Of a stretch of DNA of 64,000 bases, positions 1 to 9,900 are shown piece after piece. The notes below the pieces were generated by a model that was not told where the DNA came from, ran no database searches, and was given only the letters and a program-made list of their open reading frames with translations. The stretch's first letter is position 1; the number at the start of each line of letters is the position of its first letter. A program made the position numbers and the translations under genes. Origin of the DNA: Limonium bicolor (taxonomy: Eukaryota > Streptophyta > Magnoliopsida > Caryophyllales > Plumbaginaceae); the NCBI GenBank assembly GCA_023374045.1, contig CM041776.1:471561375-471625374 (forward strand), given 5' to 3'.

Positions 1-79
1 ATACGACCTTGTTGTACTACAAAGATTGGGTTCACTACCCATAGTTAGCAAGATAGTTTAACTACTATTTTGCCCAACA
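1..79 (+). repeat. 3' end of an LTR inserted in Tat-1
   Basis: Homology of the second RNase H domain of Tat-1 to Tat-2 stops abruptly at 79/80, and the bases below 80 end in AACA, as LTR 3' ends do. The reverse complement of 1-79 resembles the plus-strand sequence that starts at 39646 (both begin TGTTG.GCAAAATA and share a stretch around CAACAAG.TCGTATC), which I interpret as the end of another LTR of the same family. The insertion explains why the Tat-1 coding frame ends here. The rest of the element lies left of the window, so the TSD (expected GGCGT at 80-84) cannot be confirmed. Confidence 0.5.
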
Positions 80-2717
80 GGCGTCAGCTTCGACATTCTC
101 CTCGCGGGGAAGGTGTTTTAGTTCGCATCTTTGGAAATTTGCTTTTAGTTCCTGGACCTTGAGCAAGTATCTCCATAGTTTTTCCTCTTTGACTTCATAG
201 ATGTTGTCGTTTTGTCTTGCCACTAACATAGAGTCCAAATACACCTCTAACTCTGTCGAAAATAGGTTATATTCTCATAAGTTTTATTTCAGACAGGATT
301 TTATAAGAATGAAAAAACAGAGAAGGTATCTTTTCTATGGAACCTGTCGCCCCGAGGGCTGTAGCTACTTCCAAACCCTGGATAAGAGCTTCGTATTTGG
401 CTTCGTTATTGGTAACATCTAAGTCCAGCCTGAAGGCATAATTCAAGCTTTGCCCATTCGGCGCTTGTACTACTATTCTAGCTCCTGCCCCACTTTTGCA
501 TCGAGCTCCATCGACCAAGATGACATATGGACTCTGAGTCTGCTGTTCTTCTTTGGCAAAGTTTGTTTCAGTTATGAAGTCTGCCAAGGCTTGTGCTTTA
601 ATCGTTGTTCTGGGTAAAAAGTGAATTTCATATTGTGTTAGCTCCACTGTCCAGCTCACCTTCCGGCCGGAATCGTTTTGATTGTTAGCTATTTGTTTGA
701 GTGGCCAGTTGGTTCTGACAAAGATTCGATGCGACTGAAAATAGGGCCGTAATTTCCTTGACGCCACCACCAATGCAAACAGGATTTTCTCTATGTTTGT
801 ATATCGTCCTTCTGTTGGGCTCAAAATTTTGCCAGTATAATAGACTGGTATCTCCCTTTTTTCTTCCATAATCAAGACAGCTGCGACTGCCCAGTCTGTC
901 GCGGATAAGTAAAGGTAAAGATCCTGGCCTGGGGCGGGTACGCCCAATTTAGGCAAATCCCAAAGCTTCTCTTTGATCTTTTCAAATGCATCTATACACT
1001 CTTGCCCCCATTGGAACTTGCTATTCTTTCTTAGGATATTGAAGAACGGGATTGATTTTTCCTGAAGCTTGGAACAAAATCTGCTTAACGCCGTGAGTCT
1101 CCCGTTCAAGGCATGGACATCTTTGATATTTTTTGGAGGGGAGAGGTTAAGAATTGCCTGACTTTTTTCCGGATCGACCTCAATACCTCGCTGTCCAACA
1201 ATAAAGCCAAGAAACTTCCCTTTGGTTACACCGAATACACACTTCTCTGGATTCAGCTTGATTTGGTATTTGTCCAGAGTGTCGAATGTTTCCTCTAAAT
1301 CCTTCATGTGTTGCTCTTTTGATGGACTTTTTACGACTATATCGTCAACGTAAGCTTCCACGTTTCGGGCGAGTTGTTGACAAAACACTTTGTCAATCAT
1401 TCGCTGAAAGGTAGCTCCTGCATTTTTTAGTCCAAAAGGCATTACCTTGTAACAGAATGTTCCGGCTGAAGTTATAAAGGATGTTTTTTCCGAATCGTCT
1501 TCTTTCATTTTTATCTGATTGTAGCCAGAGAAAGCATCTAGAAAGCTTAACACAGAGCTTTGAGCAGTTGAAACCATCAATCTATCTATTGACGGTAGGG
1601 GATAGAAATCTTTCGGACATGCCTTATTCAAATCTGTGAAATCCACACACATTCTCCATTTTCCGTTTGCTTTTTTTTACCATGACAACATTGGCCAGCC
1701 ATCGTGGGTACGCGACCTCCCTGATGAATCCAGCTTTGAGGAGTTTCTGGACTTCGACTCGTGCAGCCAAATCTCTTTCTTCCCCTATTACCCTTTTTCT
1801 TTGCCTAACCGCCGGATGCTTAGGGTCTACTCTGAGCTCATGCCGGATAACGCTTGGGTCTATTCCAGGCATCTCGTCCGTGCTCCAGGCGAATGTTACC
1901 CTTCTTTTTTCCAGGAACCTCATTAAGTGAGTTTGCTCTCCACTGTCAAACGCAGTTCCTATTTTAAAAAATTTAGAAGGGTCAGATTTTAAATGTACCT
2001 CTCTTGGGGGATCTTGGGTTGCTTGACATCCTTCCTTTTCTTGACTCGGCCCTGAAGGAGGTAACTTTCCTTTGAACTCCTTGTCCGATCCCACAGTTTT
2101 GACCACCTCCTCACTAGGAAGGCTGTCCATGATGCGGACTTCACACATTCGGGCCATTTTTTGGCTTCCTCTTATCGTAACCACCTTCCCGTTTGAGGTT
2201 AAGTACTTCATTTTTAAGTGATGAGTGCTGTGGATGGCTTTGAAAGCATTGATTCCTGGCCTTCCAAGGTACATGTTATATCCAGAAAGACCTGGCACAA
2301 TAAAAGCCGTGATTCTTTCTGTTCTTCTTTCGTCTCCTTGGCCCAGGGTCATTGTGAAATCTATACTGCCGGAAGACGTGGTAGAGACGCCTCCTACAAA
2401 TCCTCCTAGAACCGCTGAATAGGGTTTGATCCGGTCCTCAGGCACCTCCTACTTCCTAACCGCCTCGGCTGATATGACATTTGCTCCGGCCCCACCATCG
2501 ATTAGAATTCCCTCCATCATTCGATCGTTTACCTGTGCACGAATGACAAGCGGATCGTTGTGCGGGTATAGCACTCCATCTTCATCCTCGTCGGAGAAGA
2601 AAATTGGAGGAAAACTTTCTTTTTTGGCGATTTTCCTCTCCAGGAGTTCTTGATGTACTTGATGAATGTGCCTTTTTCTTTCATTAGGGGTTAGTGGTCC
2701 TACTTCTGAAAAAAGTC
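80..2717 (-). pseudogene. Tat-1 pol: protease, RT, RNase H, archaeal-type RNase H (broken)
   Basis: The minus strand encodes in order an aspartic protease (LIDGGAGANV near 2490-2520), a linker, reverse transcriptase with the YVDD catalytic box at 1341-1352, a Ty3-type RNase H, and a second RNase H-like domain (VDGA..NNEAKYEAL, about 360-530) typical of the Tat lineage. Pol would act in the cytoplasmic virus-like particle to copy element RNA. Breaks seen: an in-frame TAG at 2449-2451 just after the protease core; a one-base expansion in a run of eight T (plus strand) at 1671-1678 that shifts frame between protease linker and RT; a 91-bp insertion at 253-343; and truncation at 79. The protease reads D-G-G where the Tat-2 copy has the usual D-S-G, which could abolish activity. 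Non-functional as it stands. Confidence 0.85.
253..343 (-). other. 91-bp intron-like insertion in the second RNase H domain
   Basis: Compared with Tat-2, Tat-1 has 91 extra AT-rich bases here. They are flanked by a 6-bp direct repeat, CGACAG on the minus strand (344-349 and 253-258). On the minus strand the insert begins GT directly after ACAG and ends CGACAG, so it has GT-AG borders in phase 1, and removal of exactly 91 nt restores the frame shared with Tat-2. It could be a newly gained intron, or a small insertion whose target duplication happens to look like splice sites. Confidence 0.55.
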
Positions 2718-2945
2718 CTGTGAGTTTTCTTAGAGAAAGTTTTGTTCGCTTTATTTTTTTTTTGGGAGAAGAAGGGGTTTGTTGAAAAAATAAAAATGCA
2801 ATAGAAATTTTATTTCTCCTCTTGATAACATGATTTTGACAATGTATGTGATATAAAATTGTCATCTTAAAGCAGATTACAAATTGTAACTCCGAGTGTT
2901 ATTTTGAATGAAGGGAGAAAGACTTTACTCTCTTTTTTCACAAAC
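2718..2945 (-). other. Putative Tat-1 intron between gag and protease
   Basis: On the minus strand a donor (ACAG|GTTTGT) overlaps the last codons of gag and an acceptor (CTCACAG|GA) lies 228 nt downstream. The segment is AT-rich and full of stops. Removal joins the gag frame to the protease frame without a shift; unspliced RNA would stop one codon after the donor codon. Tat-2 has the same arrangement with a 237-nt segment (34345-34581) although the intron sequences differ. Introns are known in the related Ogre elements; the exact use here is inferred. Confidence 0.65.
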
Positions 2946-4323
2946 CTGTTATCATTCCTACTAATTTGCCGGGATCAAGCCTGGGGTGAACCTCTTCCTC
3001 TTGTCGCCCACGAGATGCATTCTGGGTACCGCTCTGTTGACCGCCGTATTGCCTTTGTGCTCCGGCTGACTGCTTTCCCTTCTTCTTACTCTCCTCGATG
3101 ATCCGAAGCTCTTTGGCCAAGGTTGCACAGTTGACAGTTCGGTGGCTGCGGTTTTCGTGGTATTCGCAGAATGCGACCGGAATTTCCCCCTGCGGCAGCT
3201 TTCTTGGCTGAGGAAGGTATCCTTCTCTTACTGCAGCAGCATACTTCCCTGGGTCAATGTAGACAATGGTCCTTGTCCTCTGATGTTGTGCCCCCTGAGA
3301 GGAAGATCCGGCGGTTGACTTGCCATAATACGGCTTGTACCTTGATCCTCCTCTTCCGGCAATTCCTCCACGTCCTTCCTTCTTTTCTGGTACCCCTGAA
3401 ATTTTGAAGCTATCTGCTAGCTCTTTCGCCTTGTTTTCTGCTATCTCAGATTTCAAAAAATCATGGATCATTTCAGCTAATTCTCCATGAGTTTTCAGTG
3501 CTTTTGTTGTGATCTTTCCAGCGAGTCGAGGCTGAGCTAGACCGTTACCAAAGGCCTTAATCATGATATTCTCGTCGATATCGTCGATTTCTGCGACCTT
3601 CTTATGGTAGTGCTCGCTGTACTCCTTCACGGTTTCTCCTTTTCGCTGCTTAACGTCCATCAATTCTATTGTTTCTTTTTTAACCCTTTTACTCGCAGCA
3701 AAGTATTGCTGGAATTCTTCGGTCAGCTGCTTGAAGCTCGTGATGGATTGTGGCGGTCTCGTGGAGATCCATCCCAACGCTCTCTTCGAAAGCGTTCCGA
3801 GGAATAAATTGCAGAGAGCGAGGGAGCTGATCCCCTGAGTGTTCATGGCGAACATGAACTTCTTAATATGTTGGGCAGGGTCTTCAGTCCCATCATATTT
3901 CTCAATCGCCGAAGCGACGAAATGCGGCGGGAGTTTTACTTTTCTTATCCGCTCTGAGAAGGGGTACAAGCTCATGTCTATCTGATCATCTTCTTCCATT
4001 TCTTCACTAATGATTGAATTACGCTTCCTATCCTTACTTTCCTCGCCGTTACTGCCTCTGGAATCCTTATTTCTCAGCTGCTCTATGGCCTCAGTCATTT
4101 CATCCCATTTTTTCTGATACTCCTCGTCCCTTTGCATTAACTCTTGTTGCAGAGTTTCGTTTCCCTCTACAATTTTTTCATCAATGGATCTGACTAGTCC
4201 CTTTAGCATGTCCTCGAGATCTTTTTTGGAGATGGCCTCTGGCATCTCCGAACTCATTTCTTCTTCAGAACGATTGTTATTCTCGGTGGCGTTCTTCGGT
4301 GTCTTCTTTGATCTTGGACCCAT
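2938..4323 (-). CDS. Tat-1 Gag polyprotein
   Basis: An uninterrupted 461-codon ORF. The start codon at 4321-4323 opens a basic N-terminus (MGPRSKK), followed by acidic and coiled-coil-prone segments (about residues 25-100), the retrotransposon gag capsid domain (about 140-310; core motif KLPPHFVASAIEKYDGTEDP near 130-150), a glycine/serine-rich linker, and a CX2HX4HX4C zinc knuckle at residues 386, 389, 394 and 399. The knuckle uses His in place of the second Cys of the retroviral CCHC type, as in the other Tat and Ogre gags here. Gag assembles the particle and packages RNA. The ORF stops one codon past the conserved splice donor. It is the only complete Tat gag in the window; Tat-2 gag has a nonsense codon. 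Confidence 0.85.
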   Translation of the reverse strand: MGPRSKKTPKNATENNNRSEEEMSSEMPEAISKKDLEDMLKGLVRSIDEKIVEGNETLQQELMQRDEEYQKKWDEMTEAIEQLRNKDSRGSNGEESKDRKRNSIISEEMEEDDQIDMSLYPFSERIRKVKLPPHFVASAIEKYDGTEDPAQHIKKFMFAMNTQGISSLALCNLFLGTLSKRALGWISTRPPQSITSFKQLTEEFQQYFAASKRVKKETIELMDVKQRKGETVKEYSEHYHKKVAEIDDIDENIMIKAFGNGLAQPRLAGKITTKALKTHGELAEMIHDFLKSEIAENKAKELADSFKISGVPEKKEGRGGIAGRGGSRYKPYYGKSTAGSSSQGAQHQRTRTIVYIDPGKYAAAVREGYLPQPRKLPQGEIPVAFCEYHENRSHRTVNCATLAKELRIIEESKKKGKQSAGAQRQYGGQQSGTQNASRGRQEEEVHPRLDPGKLVGMITGL

Positions 4324-4440
4324 TTTTCGTGTTCAAATCCTGCAAAAAATGTCATTAGTTGTTTCAGGATTTCCACTACAAATCGTCACAGATTACTTCC
4401 CTGTTTAGGTGGTCTCGTGGTTGCTTCTTGCTGTTCGTTT

Positions 4441-4456
4441 CCGACAGACGACACCA
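4441..4456 (-). promoter_or_regulatory. Tat-1 primer-binding site
   Basis: On the minus strand TGGTGTCGTCTGTCGG lies two bases inside the end of the 5' LTR. The equivalent Tat-2 site (36048-36063) reads TGGCGCCGCCTGTGGG. The TGGYG start fits the 3' CCA end of a tRNA; I cannot assign the isoacceptor with certainty. Confidence 0.65.
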
Positions 4457-4647
4457 AATGAAACAGTATATGTAATCCTAGCTGTATATGTAATCCTAGC
4501 ACAATCCGATCTGATCCTCAATTCTACGTTACCTGGCCTCGATCACAGAATTTCGCAAGAGTAGAGAGAGAGAGGGAGCCTTGGTTGGAATCGAGTGTGA
4601 GTTTGATTGCCAAATGTTGCGTGTCTTATTTCATGGGGATACATCCC

Positions 4648-4656
4648 TATTTATAG
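4648..4656 (-). promoter_or_regulatory. Tat-1 LTR TATA box
   Basis: The minus strand reads TATAAATAG in a context shared with both Tat-2 LTRs (ATAAATAGGG). It lies about 190 bp from the primer-site end of the LTR, consistent with the U3/R border. Confidence 0.6.
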
Positions 4657-4789
4657 TATTTTAGGCCTTGGTTCCATGGTGCCAGCCTGTATTTTACATG
4701 TATAAGTACAGTTTTACCCTCTCTTAGTATCTTTGGTTGACCACAGGCGGTCGGTCGTACTGTATTTTGCCTTGTCTAAATCCTATTTT

Positions 4790-4881
4790 CATCCGGCCGG
4801 AGACGGCCGAATGCCCTATGCGGCTGAAGCGGCCGGATGCTCTATGCAACTTTATTCTCATTCGGCTAGGCCGGCCGGATG
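4790..4881. repeat. CCGGCCGG palindrome cluster in Tat-1 U3
   Basis: Three dyads of 23-24 bp built on CATCCGGCCG / CGGCCGAATG arms with 3-4 nt spacers (4790-4813, 4816-4839, 4859-4881) lie upstream of the TATA box on the minus strand. A further imperfect dyad (GACC..GGTC) at about 4739-4757 resembles the module of Tat-2. Confidence 0.65.
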
Positions 4882-4923
4882 CTCTCCTCTTGTTTTGACT
4901 TGGCACCATTTCTTCCCTTCTCA

Positions 4924-6991
4924 TATATTTTTAGACGTTTATTGATGGTATCCTCTTCTTGGGATCCATGTGTTCACCGCTCTCGTGGTCTCACATTTTT
5001 TAGGGGTATCCTTGCTCATTGGTTATTAACCTTTATTGGTGTCGTCCTTGACCACTTTCCATATGGTTCACAATGGGTTTTGTAACTATTGGGTTGTGTA
5101 TGGTAATATTTTCATGGCTTACTAGCCATATTGCCTAGAGCTCTGCTCATCATAGGCTGTTCACAAGCTTTACTTCTCCTTACACCATCAATTGGGTTGG
5201 AGGTAAGTATCTTGATGTTGATTGTTGTCATTGTTAATTTAGGGTATCCCCTAGTAAGAGGGATCCCATCGGTGTTCTAAGTCCATTCTAGCTCTTGTGT
5301 TTCTATCACGATTCCGACACCCTTCAAGGATCCCTTCTGGGTGTTGTTGATTATGCCATTACATCTGGCTGATATTTATGAGTGTGTCTAGTCTGTTATC
5401 CTACCTTGCGGTTCTGGATCTGAGTTATCCCATTGAGGGTTATAACGTCTCCCGTTCTTAGGGTAGACCATGGGTACTTCTCCTATATTATTAACCGGTT
5501 TGGTATTTCTTTTAGTGGTGAATGGTATCCTCTAGTACCCTATATAATCACCTTGTGTGTTTGTGGTGGTTGTCCTGGGAATTCCATCCCGTTCATCGAA
5601 CACTGATGTGTTAATGTTAGGCATTTGACTTACAGTGTTTAGACTGGGTATTCCTTCCAGTTATCATGCTTTACTTCCATATCTTCGAGACATATCCAAC
5701 GTCTTATTCCGTTGTTAGTGCATCTCACACTTTTAACTCCTAATGGTTCTCCTGGAGTGAGTTCTTGACTCTTTTAGCTTGTAAGCTTATCTGAGTTTCC
5801 TTTGCTCGTTCGAGGCGTCCAGCTATTTGGGTTTGAATTTACTTATGGTCCGTAGAACGGAGTTGACTACTTCTCGTGTTTCGTACACTACATGTATACA
5901 TACGTGGGGTACCTTGTTGATACGTTACCACTTACCTGACTATTTGTCAGGCCCGCAAGCTCCTTCGGAGTGTGGCCATCCCACATCCCGTATTTGGGTA
6001 CACTCGTAGTGCTCGTCACACGCCTAGGTGAAGCATTCTATTGTCAACTCCTCTTGTATCATTCTATGATACTCACCATAATTCCTTTGGTTTGGTTTTA
6101 AAAATCCGAGCTTCAAAAGAAGGGTTTGTGGTTCTGAAAGAAAATTTTGGTTTTGGAATGGTAATTCAGTGTTAAAAGAAACTCCTCATGGCGTTGCCAT
6201 GTCTGAGGTCCTGATCAAGTTCAGCTTCTCGCTGATTGGTATGTACTAAATATAATGGTCGGGCCGTTAGGCCTTTCCAAGGTTCCGCTGTTTCAAATTC
6301 TTAGGATTAGTGTTCCTATATTTGCTTCAATTCTCATGGTGGTACTTTAGTGGGTACTTGTTGGTCATTAGAAGTCTTCCAACTGTCTTGTAGTTGCTGC
6401 ACTTACCCTGGGCAAGTGCGCATGTAGGTTGTTTTTCGGTTAACGTATACCGGTTACGGTATCGTTTCCATCCATATTTGGTGGTCTTATTAGGTCTTCC
6501 TTTGATCTTTTGACCTTGGAGATCAATCTCCTGAGTCGTTTCTCAGTGTTCTTGACATGGTTGCTGTCAATCCGGGTGTCTCACACCTTCACTGTGGTTA
6601 ACGAGACTTGACTTATCCTTTGGAACCACGTTGTAGTCCTATAGGTGTAGGTTTATGAATACTTTCATTGTCATCTTAACTATGTTGTTCGGTTATTACG
6701 GCCTCTTGGCGTGTAGGCTTGGTGTTAATCCAACCTCGACTAATTCCTTAGTCGGTTTGTATACCGTTATTGGTATTATCAAGCATTACAGTCCGTAGAC
6801 TCTCTTGTCTCGGGTTTGTTACTCTATTTTCCTCGCTTCATTGCGCGGTTGCGCTCCTCTTCTTGCTGGCTACTCATGGTTCTCGCGACTGCGAAGCACC
6901 TCGCCCCATGGTGCCATAAATTCCATTATCCTGTGTTTAGGATCTTCGATCTGCGGTCATTAAATGCGGTTTTTGTTTTTCCAACGGGAAC
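4924..6991 (-). mobile_element. LARD-1 interior, left segment (non-coding)
   Basis: No coding region can be supported: every frame is closed and no domain motif is seen. By position and style it is the interior of the minus-strand LARD whose primer site is at 22951-22962. Short similarity to the LARD-2 interior is visible, for example around a GCAAGTGCGC(A/C)ATG motif at 6412 and 53367. The 3' LTR of LARD-1 must lie left of the Tat-1 insertion. The last five bases (GGAAC, 6987-6991) are one copy of the TSD of the solo LTR that follows. Confidence 0.55.
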
Positions 6992-9900
6992 TGAAATACC
7001 CCAAATTAATAAAACATGGAGTAAATATCTAATCACATTAATTAAGGCCTAAACATGCCTTAAAAGTCAACTGAGAACAACAGTGGTCAACACAAATCAA
7101 GATGTTGCACCCTTGGACTGTTAAGGGTAAATAAATACCCAAATGAATTTCTTAGGACCTAAAAGTTTGTCCTAAGCAGATTAACACATTAATAAATTAC
7201 AATTGTTGGACAACACTCCAACACAAATAAAAAGCATTTACATGCTTCAAAGTCAAGAAGGGCAAAAATGTGCCCTAAGAAACCTTAAAGGTCTAATGAC
7301 CTCTAAATGATATAAAATTGGATACCATGATCAAATATCATGTAGGAACACACAAAACCGTTGTCAAGAAACCAAGCTCAGAAACACCTTGAACACAAAA
7401 TTTGCATCTAAAACTCCTTAAAGCACATTTTTGTGTAATTGTCTTCTAAATTGGTTTTAATGGGCTAAAAGGTTATAAATACCTTTAAATATAAAAAATA
7501 TCATATTATATGATTTAGGAATTTAATTCCAAGAATTTACGAATTTTTACAAATTTAATATTAAATATTAATAAAACCCTAAAAGGGGCCCGCAGAGTCA
7601 ATATTGACTAAGATTGGTCAAGAGGTCAAGTTGACCCCTTAGACCATGTAAGTTCGACATTTACAGCAAGAGAATCGCCATTTAGCCACTTGCACATCCA
7701 AAGACAGCACACCAACATACCTCCAGGATTTAAGGGCTACTTTTTGCCTTTTTATTAGTTTATACACACTTTCACTCCATTACTTGATTCAAGGAGCCTA
7801 AATTCGTGGGACCTCTTCTTTTGTCTCCATTAGCCGACTCCTTGCCCCCTCCTTATCCCCTTGATGAGTCACCTCCAATTATGAGACAATAAACTAATCA
7901 AATTAGCATTTTCAATCAATATTAGCCATTCTAGTCACTCTCTCCTCCTAGCTGCATTCAATTCGGTGAAGCAGCTCCTCCAAGCTCTCCCAAGCTCTCT
8001 CAACCGAACTTCTTCAGTTGGGAAGGTAAACCTACCTTCTAAGCTTCGAATTAATGGTTTAAGGCTTGTTTTTGACTCTTTTCTCTTCTATCTCTCACCA
8101 CCTATGCTTGGATCTCATGACTAATCAGTTCCTATGCTTATTCTCAGTGTTCTAAGGTTAGAACATCAATCAATTCGAATGAAACAGTTTAGAGACCAAG
8201 GTTGCTCAAATCTCATTTTAAGGTAAAACATACCTTAAGCTTCTCTACTCTTCATCCGATTTTCTTCCTCTGATTTTTATGAGTTTTATACCTCATAATC
8301 TTCATATTTACATGTTCATCAGTTGGTTAAGCCATTTGGAGCAAGGGTGGGCCGAGATCCAAAGGAAATACCCTCTTTTAAGGCATTTTTCCAAGGTAAA
8401 ACCTAATAACAAGGCAGCTTGTTGTGATCTAGCTACTTCCTATGTCTATATGGTGAGTCTAACACCTTGTGGTGTGTCTAAAACAGGATGAACTCATCTT
8501 GAACTCTCCTTGCATTTTTAAGGTGATTTTTGCCTTAAATCTTACATAAATTATTCCTTATGGTTAGATCTTGCTTGGAGACTAACTATGCCTTGGTTTC
8601 TGTTTGAAAACATATAAAACAAGCTGTGGAGAATTTCTCCTTAAGTTGGCGAACCCAAACAAGGCTTTACCTAAGCTAAATCAAGGTATAAATCACTTAA
8701 AACCTTAACTTGATACATTTATACAAGTTTAAGCTATTCCTAATTAATTGCCTGAGTGAGAGTAAAATAAGGTCTTGTTTGACCTTAAAATGATTACGGA
8801 ATGGTTTAAATAATTTTATAACTAATTAAACAAGCATAAATGTCAAATTTAAGACATTATGTGGAAGTTTGGTAAATAATGAAAACTATATGGTGAGGCC
8901 GAGATTTATAAGTGTTTTTTGGGACATTTATGTGTAATTTATTTTGCAAGCCATGATTGTAATAAGGCATGTATTTTAGGCCATTTTATTTATGCATTTA
9001 CAAGCTTTTATTTAAGTTTAGTTGTTATTTAAGATTACCGAAAAGAATGAGGGGTTTAGTGTAATTAAATTAAATTTTGGGGCTATATACTGAATGAAGG
9101 CCGAAATTGAGTTAAAAGGGATTAAAATAAAGTTTATAAGATTTTATAAAGTTTTGGGGTTAAGGTGTAATTTTTGAAAAGTATGGGTACAAACCAACCG
9201 TGAATAAAGGAAATTAATGGTCAAGAATATTAAAGTGGTCAACCTTGACCATATGGTAGGTTTTGACCAAATTAGATAAGTTAGATAACTTATTAAGGTT
9301 TTATAATAAGATAAGTATCTTATGGTAATATTTTTATGACATATATGGTGAATATGTTATTACCGAAAATTAAGGGTGTAAAATGGTATTTTAAACACCC
9401 ATGGGCTATTAGGAATTTTTAGGAATTTATTGGGTTGTTTTTGGAATTAGAATAAACTATGTATGTATAATATATAGTTATTATTCATTATGACACTTTG
9501 GAGAAAAATAGATTGTGGAATGGTAAATATCAAAGTATATGGTTAGTAAGGATATTTATAACCCTTTGGTGAAATTTGGGATTTTTAGAATCATATAAGA
9601 GTATTTAATAAGATATGTGTATAATATATGGTTTTAGTGAATTATTAAACTATATGTTATAAATATGGCCAAATGGCAATTATAGAATAGCACAAGGGCT
9701 GTTCGAATTTACAAAATACCATAGGTTATACTCTTTCATAAGTTAGAAATGTTCTATTCTGGAATATATCATGTATTTTTAAGGGGATTTTGTAAATTAG
9801 GAAACTATGGTTTAAGAAAAGAAAGATTTTCTTATGGTGCCTAAGGGCAATAAAATATTTTTGTATAAAAAAACATATGAGTTATAAGTTTAGGAAATTA

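Larger units (their letters stand above)
80..4923 (-). mobile_element. Tat-1, Ty3/gypsy Tat-lineage retrotransposon, 5' part
   Basis: Reading the minus strand from 4923 downward: 5' LTR, primer-binding site, gag, putative intron, protease, reverse transcriptase, RNase H and a second RNase H-like domain. The dual RNase H and the CX2HX4HX4C zinc knuckle of Gag place it in the Tat lineage (the group containing Ogre and Retand). The element is clearly related to Tat-2 at 24864-36751 but diverged, and its LTRs are largely different. The integrase end and the 3' LTR are outside the window or removed by the insertion at 79. It is inserted in the non-coding interior of LARD-1. Confidence 0.85.
4459..4923 (-). 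repeat. Tat-1 5' LTR
   Basis: On the plus strand the LTR begins TGAAACAG next to the primer site and ends near CTTCTCA at 4923. The outer border is inferred by comparison with the Tat-2 LTR end (CTCTTCA) and could instead be near 4976. It contains a minus-strand TATA box at 4648-4656 and palindromic GC-rich modules upstream of it. AT-rich sequence of the LARD-1 interior follows. Confidence 0.6.
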
